A DNA stretch of 53,063 nucleotides, from NCBI GenBank assembly GCA_946481295.1, contig CAMLLW010000008.1, forward strand, positions 1 through 53,063, written 5' to 3'. This document shows positions 48,325 through 53,063 of this stretch, piece after piece. Source of the DNA: an uncultured Clostridia bacterium (GTDB taxonomy: Bacteria > Bacillota > Clostridia > Lachnospirales > UBA5962). Numbering within the stretch: position 1 is the stretch's first letter; the number at the start of each line of letters is the position of its first letter. The notes beneath the pieces were generated by a model, which searched no databases, was not told the DNA's origin, and saw only the letters and a program-made list of their open reading frames with translations. The position numbers were made by a program, and so were the translations under genes.

Positions 48325-49152
48325 TTATTTAGATTTCATTGTTGATATTCTTATAGATTCAGAATCTAATCCTGTCTTACGTTTAATAATATCTTCTATT
48401 TGTGCAAGTTCAGCATCGGATAACTTATCTTTATTAACAACTACATCTACAGTGTCATCATCTATTCTTACAAATACATCACTAAAACCTTTTGATTTTA
48501 TCATTGCTTCTGCTGCAGATTCTTTTTCTATTCTTTGTTGAATATTAAGCATAGATTCAGCAGAATCAGCTTTTACTTCTTTATCTAAGTTTTGATTATT
48601 AATAACTTCTAATAAAAGTTCTTTTTGTTTAGCCCTAGATTGTTCTCTATCTAATTTAGCCTGAACAAAATATGTAGAATCTAATGAGGAACTTACAAAT
48701 GCAGCTGCTCCGGGATCAGCTTGACTCTGTTCTGTACTATCTGAATTTTGAGTTTCTTCTTTTTCTACATTACTAGCTGTATTTGTAGATTTACTTTCAT
48801 TATATTGATTTTTACTATCTTCTTCTGTTACTGTACTAGATTTTTCAGAAGAAGTAGAGTCTAAATTACTATTATTATAATTCTCTAAATTTTTAATTTT
48901 ATCTTCATTTTCATTATATTTTTGTGTAACTCCTATTCCAATATCATCTTCTACAATATTTTTATTTGTTAAAGCAGTATTTTCAAAATCTATTGAACCT
49001 TCACTATTTTCTACTAATACATTATTATTAAGATCTGGATTCATTGCAACCCCTTTTGGTGTTTTATTATCAGTGTAATTTAAATAACCTGCTACACATA
49101 ACATAGCTACTAAAGATGTTATAACAACTTGATTTCTTTTAATTGGAAACAT
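48325..49152 (-). CDS. spoIIIAH: Stage III sporulation protein AH
   Basis: Mother-cell half of the SpoIIQ-SpoIIIAH channel (feeding tube) between mother cell and forespore. 275 residues: an N-terminal membrane anchor (about 9-26), a long Ser/Asn/Glu-rich spacer (about 30-150) and a C-terminal YscJ/FliF-like ring domain (about 165-272, RAKQKELLLEVINN and FVRIDDDTVDVVVNK). The spacer is longer than in B. subtilis. Last gene of the operon. Confidence 0.95.
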   Translation of the reverse strand: MFPIKRNQVVITSLVAMLCVAGYLNYTDNKTPKGVAMNPDLNNNVLVENSEGSIDFENTALTNKNIVEDDIGIGVTQKYNENEDKIKNLENYNNSNLDSTSSEKSSTVTEEDSKNQYNESKSTNTASNVEKEETQNSDSTEQSQADPGAAAFVSSSLDSTYFVQAKLDREQSRAKQKELLLEVINNQNLDKEVKADSAESMLNIQQRIEKESAAEAMIKSKGFSDVFVRIDDDTVDVVVNKDKLSDAELAQIEDIIKRKTGLDSESIRISTMKSK

Positions 49153-49175
49153 TAAAAATCCTCCTTAAATATTAA

Positions 49176-49766
49176 TTAGTTTATTGTTTTCATTTTTAAT
49201 ACTTGTATTTTATGTGCATCTATACCTAATATTGCTTTTGTAGCATTTATTAAGCTTTCTTTAATGTAAACATTGTCACCACCACTAGCAATAATTATTA
49301 CTCCTTCTACTTTAGGTTCTAGTTCTTTTATAATTAGAGGTTGGTTATTACTACCACTGCCTGATATTATTACATTTTTACTATTTAGAGATTTACTATT
49401 AATTTCTCGCATTCCACCATTAGAATCATTTTCTATAGTTTTAGATTCTTCTGTAGCTACATCTTTAGCTAAAACAAGCTCTTTTCCGTAAGATAATGTT
49501 AGCATAACATCTACATTGCCCACCCCCTCTACTTTACTTAGTGCTTTTTTTAGCCTAGATTCTAATATTGCTTCATATGTACTTCCATTTTCTTTTAATT
49601 CTGATACACTACTAACTGTATTATTATTCATGGTTAAATCTTTCTTATTTTTTCTAAATGCATTACTTGTTAATATTAGTAAAATCACTCCTATAACAAT
49701 TACAACTACTAAGTTTGCTTTTACATTGTTAGAATCTCCTTTGAAAAACTTTCTTAACCATTCCAT
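49176..49766 (-). CDS. spoIIIAG: Stage III sporulation protein AG
   Basis: Ring-forming component of the SpoIIIA-SpoIIQ complex. 196 residues: MEWLRKFFKG start, membrane segment about 18-37 (NLVVVIVIGVILLILTSNAF), then a soluble domain with LKKALSKVEGVGNVDVMLTLS and GVIIIASGGDNVYIKESLINA. ATG at 49766 has AAGGAGTG upstream. The longer frame to 49817 would overlap spoIIIAF and has no site. Confidence 0.95.
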   Translation of the reverse strand: MEWLRKFFKGDSNNVKANLVVVIVIGVILLILTSNAFRKNKKDLTMNNNTVSSVSELKENGSTYEAILESRLKKALSKVEGVGNVDVMLTLSYGKELVLAKDVATEESKTIENDSNGGMREINSKSLNSKNVIISGSGSNNQPLIIKELEPKVEGVIIIASGGDNVYIKESLINATKAILGIDAHKIQVLKMKTIN

Positions 49767-49809
49767 ATTTTTACACTCCTTAGTATTTAATATATTTTTT
49801 TCTTTAGGG

Positions 49810-50433
49810 CTAATCATCTTTTACTTTTATATATATATTATCTAAGGACAAATTATAGAATCCTGAAATGTAACTTTTTAAATTTTTTATTTCGTCACTT
49901 TCTTCTATAATTTGACTATTAGTGTTTATATTCTTTGATTTATTATTAATTGATATTCTTTCAACATTTATTATTTTAATGGATTTATTACTAGATTTAT
50001 TTTTTTCTAAATTTAATTCAGCTGATATACTTAAGATTTGTCCAAAATTTTCTTCAGAATTATTAATTTCTATATAAACATCATTTACATTAAATCCTCT
50101 ACTTTCAACTAATTGTTTAAACTGATTATTTAAATTATTTTTATAAGTTTCTATAATTAATTCCTTTTTATTACCCTCATAAATATTCTGTTCTCTTTCT
50201 GCTATAGCTCTATTAATTTCTACTTCCATGCTAGTAACCATGTTATTAATATTAGCATCTCCATTGTATATTATTTTAAATATAGGTGTTAACATAATAA
50301 AAATTAGAATTAATCCCATTACTAAATTAATATAATTTTTATATTTACTTTCTGGAACAATAATACTTATAAAGCTAATAAATAATAAAAATACAGCTAT
50401 ACTTTTTACATATTCAGTTAAATTATTTATCAT
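49810..50433 (-). CDS. spoIIIAF: Stage III sporulation protein AF
   Basis: Membrane component of the SpoIIIA complex. 207 residues with two N-terminal membrane segments (about 9-27 and 33-52) starting MINNLTEYVKSIAVFLLFIS, then a soluble domain with QFKQLVESRGFNVNDVYIEI near 103-122 and a C-terminal YISGFYNLSLDNIYIKV. GGGGGAT precedes the ATG. Order and spacing match the canonical operon. Confidence 0.94.
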   Translation of the reverse strand: MINNLTEYVKSIAVFLLFISFISIIVPESKYKNYINLVMGLILIFIMLTPIFKIIYNGDANINNMVTSMEVEINRAIAEREQNIYEGNKKELIIETYKNNLNNQFKQLVESRGFNVNDVYIEINNSEENFGQILSISAELNLEKNKSSNKSIKIINVERISINNKSKNINTNSQIIEESDEIKNLKSYISGFYNLSLDNIYIKVKDD

Positions 50434-50445
50434 TTGTATCCCCCT

Positions 50446-51579
50446 TTAAAAAGAAAGCATAAGCATAAGAGAAAATGCAAACATAACTACAATTGTAACA
50501 CCTATACCAAGTAATAAACCTGTATAACTACCTATAGTATCAATACATTTTATTATTCTTTCATCACATATTGGTTGAATTAATGCTGCTGTAAATTTAT
50601 ATATAATTATTAATGCAACTAATTTTAGTACAGGTATAGCACAAATAGAAACAATTCCAATTAGTAATGCGACTAATAATCCACTTCTACTAGCTTGTGC
50701 CCATGATAAAATAAAATCCATAGAATTCGTTAATACTTCTCCAACGACTGGAACAACATTCATTGTGGTTTTAGCTGTTTTTACAGCTAAATTATTAAAT
50801 ATAGGTGCACTTATTTTTTGTATTGTTAGTACTGATATAAATGCTATAGCAATTCCTTTTAATGTCCAAGAAACTAATTTTTTAATAAACTCAGATAAAT
50901 TACTTAACATTTCATTTTCTGTTAAATAATTTACTATTTGAACTACAGATACTAAAACTATTATAGGTATAAAAAAGTCTCTCATAAAAATATTAACTAG
51001 ATTTAATATAAAAACTAAAAGAGTACTATATACATAAGAACCTGTTATATTTTGTGATATTGTTAAAGCACTTATAAGTAATGGTATTGACGCTTGTATT
51101 ATTTCTGTTATTTTTATTACTAAATTTTCTAGAATTTCTACAGCTAATTTAAATGATGAAAATAAAACTATTACTAAAGATATGTAACAAACATAAAATC
51201 CTAATTCACCAACTGCTTTACTTTCAAAAGATTCTATTAACGCTTTTAAAACTGCCGATAAAATACCAATAATTATTAGCTGTTTTATTAATTTTAAATT
51301 TGTATATACTTCATCAAATATAATTTTTAAAACTCCACTCATTATATTAGAAATTGATATATCTATTTTACCTAAAATTGTATTTTTAATTAATTCTTTA
51401 AAATCAAAATCATATGCTTTTTCACTAGAACCTAAAATACTACTTACTTTATTAGTATCTAATAAATCAATTTGGTTATCTATAGCTTCAATTATGCTAT
51501 TATTTTCTTGTCCATGTACTTTAGTAATAAAGTTAAAGCATAAAAATAATGAAATAAACATAAAAAAAATTTTTTTCAT
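50446..51579 (-). CDS. spoIIIAE: Stage III sporulation protein AE
   Basis: Polytopic membrane protein of the SpoIIIA complex. 377 residues: cleavable signal peptide (about 1-22, ending VHGQE), then at least seven membrane segments. PVVGEVLTNSMDFILSWAQA near 280 and KLVALIIIYKFTAALIQPIC are family hallmarks. ATG at 51579 has AGGGGATT upstream; the frame to 51597 starts within that site. Confidence 0.95.
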   Translation of the reverse strand: MKKIFFMFISLFLCFNFITKVHGQENNSIIEAIDNQIDLLDTNKVSSILGSSEKAYDFDFKELIKNTILGKIDISISNIMSGVLKIIFDEVYTNLKLIKQLIIIGILSAVLKALIESFESKAVGELGFYVCYISLVIVLFSSFKLAVEILENLVIKITEIIQASIPLLISALTISQNITGSYVYSTLLVFILNLVNIFMRDFFIPIIVLVSVVQIVNYLTENEMLSNLSEFIKKLVSWTLKGIAIAFISVLTIQKISAPIFNNLAVKTAKTTMNVVPVVGEVLTNSMDFILSWAQASRSGLLVALLIGIVSICAIPVLKLVALIIIYKFTAALIQPICDERIIKCIDTIGSYTGLLLGIGVTIVVMFAFSLMLMLSF

Positions 51580-51602
51580 ATGTAAATCCCCTTTCAAAAA
51601 GG

Positions 51603-51989
51603 TTACGGTAGCATTACTAAAATTAAATTTAATAAAGACATTATTATAGGTGCTGATATAACCATTATTAGCACTTTACCTGACAATTCTATTTTAGATG
51701 CTATAGAACTTTCCCCTGCGTCTTTGCATAATTGAGCCCCAAATTCTGCAATATATGCTATACCTATTATTTTAAAAATTGTATAAATATAATCTTTACC
51801 TATACTTACATTACTAGATAAATCTTTTAAAACAGATAAAACAGCATCAAATTTTGGAATTACACTAAAAAATATTAAAACACTAGCTGCAATAGACACC
51901 ATTAAAGCAATTTCGGGAGATTGTTTTTTTAATATTAAAGCAAGTATAGTAGATACCAAACCAATAACTACTATTTGAATAATATCCAT
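51603..51989 (-). CDS. spoIIIAD: Stage III sporulation protein AD
   Basis: Small membrane protein of the SpoIIIA complex. 128 residues, four hydrophobic segments, with GIAYIAEFGAQLCKDAGESS near 75-94, the most conserved part of the family. GAGGTG upstream of the ATG. It follows spoIIIAC by 15 bases. Confidence 0.95.
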   Translation of the reverse strand: MDIIQIVVIGLVSTILALILKKQSPEIALMVSIAASVLIFFSVIPKFDAVLSVLKDLSSNVSIGKDYIYTIFKIIGIAYIAEFGAQLCKDAGESSIASKIELSGKVLIMVISAPIIMSLLNLILVMLP

Positions 51990-52004
51990 AAACTACACCT
52001 CTTT

Positions 52005-52202
52005 TTACAATTGAAACAATGTTTGAACTGTACTAAATAATTCGCTTATATTTTTAACTATCCAAAATAAAACTATAACTACACCTGCTAAACTTGTCAT
52101 TGTAGCTTGCTCTTGTCTTCCAACACTATTTAATACTTGATTTAATACAGCTACTAAAATACCTACTGCTGCTATTTGAAAAACAACGTTTATTTCAGGC
52201 AT
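52005..52202 (-). CDS. spoIIIAC: Stage III sporulation protein AC
   Basis: 65-residue membrane protein with two hydrophobic segments. VFQIAAVGILVAVLNQVLNS and GRQEQATMTSLAGVVIVLFW are diagnostic. AAGGAGG lies upstream of the ATG. Confidence 0.95.
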   Translation of the reverse strand: MPEINVVFQIAAVGILVAVLNQVLNSVGRQEQATMTSLAGVVIVLFWIVKNISELFSTVQTLFQL

Positions 52203-52224
52203 GAAAATTCCTCCTTATAAATTA

Positions 52225-52746
52225 CTAAATTAATACAATGCAAATTATTAGACCACATAATATTCCGGCACTTTGATAAAGTTTCTTATTTTTTGTAATA
52301 CTTTCATTTAATTCATTAATTTTTTCTTCTATGTATTTAACTGTTATAGATATATTATTTATTTGGAGTCCTTTATCTAAATAACCTAATGTTTTACCAA
52401 AAGAATATAAGTAGCCTATGTCTTCTTCATTCAAATATAATTCTTTTTTATTATTATCTATACTTTCCTTCCAAATCTCATTCATACTTTTGTTTGTATT
52501 TTGAGAGATTATATCACTACAATTTAGAAAAATCTTACTTATAGGATTATTTATTCTAGTAGATATATTTCTCATAGCTAATGGTAAAGGTGTTAGACAA
52601 TAATCTATTTCAGACATTAAAATTAATAAAGCTTTTTTTATTTCTTTCAAATCATTTTGTCTAAAAAAATCTCTATTTGAATAATATAAACCTATTAATG
52701 TACTAGAAAACATAATAAGACATATTCCTGTAATTTTAATAATCAT
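52225..52746 (-). CDS. spoIIIAB: Stage III sporulation protein AB
   Basis: Membrane-linked component of the SpoIIIA complex, related to GspF-type proteins. 173 residues: N-terminal membrane segment, LKEIKKALLILMSEIDYCLTP near 35-55, LGYLDKGLQINNI near 121-133 and a final hydrophobic segment (SAGILCGLIICIVLI). It starts 11 bases inside the end of the spoIIIAA remnant, so translation was once coupled to spoIIIAA. Confidence 0.94.
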   Translation of the reverse strand: MIIKITGICLIMFSSTLIGLYYSNRDFFRQNDLKEIKKALLILMSEIDYCLTPLPLAMRNISTRINNPISKIFLNCSDIISQNTNKSMNEIWKESIDNNKKELYLNEEDIGYLYSFGKTLGYLDKGLQINNISITVKYIEEKINELNESITKNKKLYQSAGILCGLIICIVLI

Positions 52747-53008
52747 TTATGTACACCTCTTTAAAATTTTTATCTAAAATAAGTTTTACTGTTCCTACTT
52801 TATTTTTATTGCAAAGTATAATATATCTTTGAAATATTTTTTTATTTATTAAACTTGATAATACAGGCTTTTCTTTTAAATCTTCTATAGAATTTCCATG
52901 TACTTTTATCAACTTAACTTTTATATTATTTATATTAAATTTTAATTTAATTAATTTTGTTTTAAATTTTATAAGATAAGTTTTAAGTTGAATACTTTTA
53001 CTATACAA
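52736..53008 (-). pseudogene. spoIIIAA: 3' remnant of spoIIIAA (ATPase core missing)
   Basis: Residues 36-90 of this frame (VHGNSIEDLKEKPVL, then FQRYIILCNKNKVGTV) match the conserved end of SpoIIIAA, which has HG-x4-DL-x2-RP-x-L, F-x-R, LS and GT. Position and coupling to spoIIIAB agree. Normal SpoIIIAA is about 300 residues with an ATPase core just before this motif. Here the upstream residues are a Lys/Leu/Ile-rich string with no Walker B, the only near start is TTG with no ribosome site, and the frame meets a stop at 53039-53041. The gene is therefore broken, interrupted or mis-assembled. The rest may lie beyond the window edge. Confidence 0.65.
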
Positions 53009-53063
53009 CGCTACTTGTATAATGCTATTTTGCTCACGCTAATAGCCACTCCCTTTCAAGACG
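52988..53063 (-). mobile_element. Possible end of a mobile element (IS200/IS605-like right end)
   Basis: The last 60-odd bases have much higher G+C than their surroundings and carry two hairpins: TATACAA/TTGTATA (53002-53008 / 53015-53021) and GCTATT/AATAGC (53024-53029 / 53041-53046). On the minus strand the first hairpin is followed about 9 bases later by TTCAA-C (52992-52987). IS200/IS605 elements end in a subterminal hairpin shortly before a TCAA-type cleavage site. No transposase can be read because the window stops here. Tentative. Confidence 0.35.

Noticed and set aside
49516-49845. Plus-strand open frame of 109 codons across spoIIIAG and spoIIIAF
   Set aside because: Antisense shadow of two certain sporulation genes.

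Overview
The window is very AT-rich (roughly a quarter G+C by eye) with Gram-positive ribosome binding sites, and it carries sporulation genes (sigG and most of the spoIIIA operon). CIRCE/HrcA control of groES-groEL, the Firmicutes-type block rpsB-tsf-pyrH-frr-uppS-cdsA-dxr-rseP-ispG, and scpA-scpB also fit. I read it as a chromosomal segment of an anaerobic, spore-forming member of the Clostridia. I cannot name the species.

Layout, left to right. 0-5.2 kb: the tail of a membrane protein, then ftsY and smc. 5.4-9 kb: an orphan NMT1/THI5-like binding protein, an iron alcohol dehydrogenase, a 460-bp gap with two strong hairpins, a small anchored protein of unknown function and trxA. 9.2-11.4 kb: a chemoreceptor with a possible sigma-D promoter. 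11.4-15.4 kb: tsaE-tsaB-rimI followed by a LonC-like protease. 15.4-20.2 kb: a regulatory region rich in palindromes, then an XRE-cupin regulator with potABCD (polyamine uptake). 20.3-23.4 kb: groES-groEL with CIRCE and promoter, and an OGG1-type glycosylase. 23.4-33.3 kb: the translation/isoprenoid/envelope block, with trxB and a membrane protein inserted between rseP and ispG and several intrinsic terminators inside. 33.4-38.7 kb: sigG, a PLP enzyme, miaA, mutL. 38.8-44 kb: a PL9-like pectate lyase, a DacF-type carboxypeptidase, scpB, scpA. 44.4-48.2 kb: an amino-acid ABC transporter whose binding protein is fused to its permease, then alanine dehydrogenase. 48.3-53 kb: spoIIIAH to spoIIIAB, ending in what looks like a broken spoIIIAA.

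Most of the window is ordinary housekeeping DNA with clear annotations. The most unusual spot is the right edge. There the conserved C-terminus of SpoIIIAA is joined to unrelated AT-rich sequence, followed by about 60 bases of higher G+C with two hairpins, which looks like the end of a mobile element (possibly IS200/IS605-like). A second point of interest is the 550-bp region before the pot operon. It has a perfect 19-bp hairpin and a perfect 22-bp inverted repeat wrapped around a sigma-A promoter. I see no CRISPR array, rRNA, tRNA or defence system, and nothing I can defend as a wholly new system.

Start codons were chosen by ribosome binding site. In many genes this gives a start downstream of the longest open frame; the reason is given in each entry.
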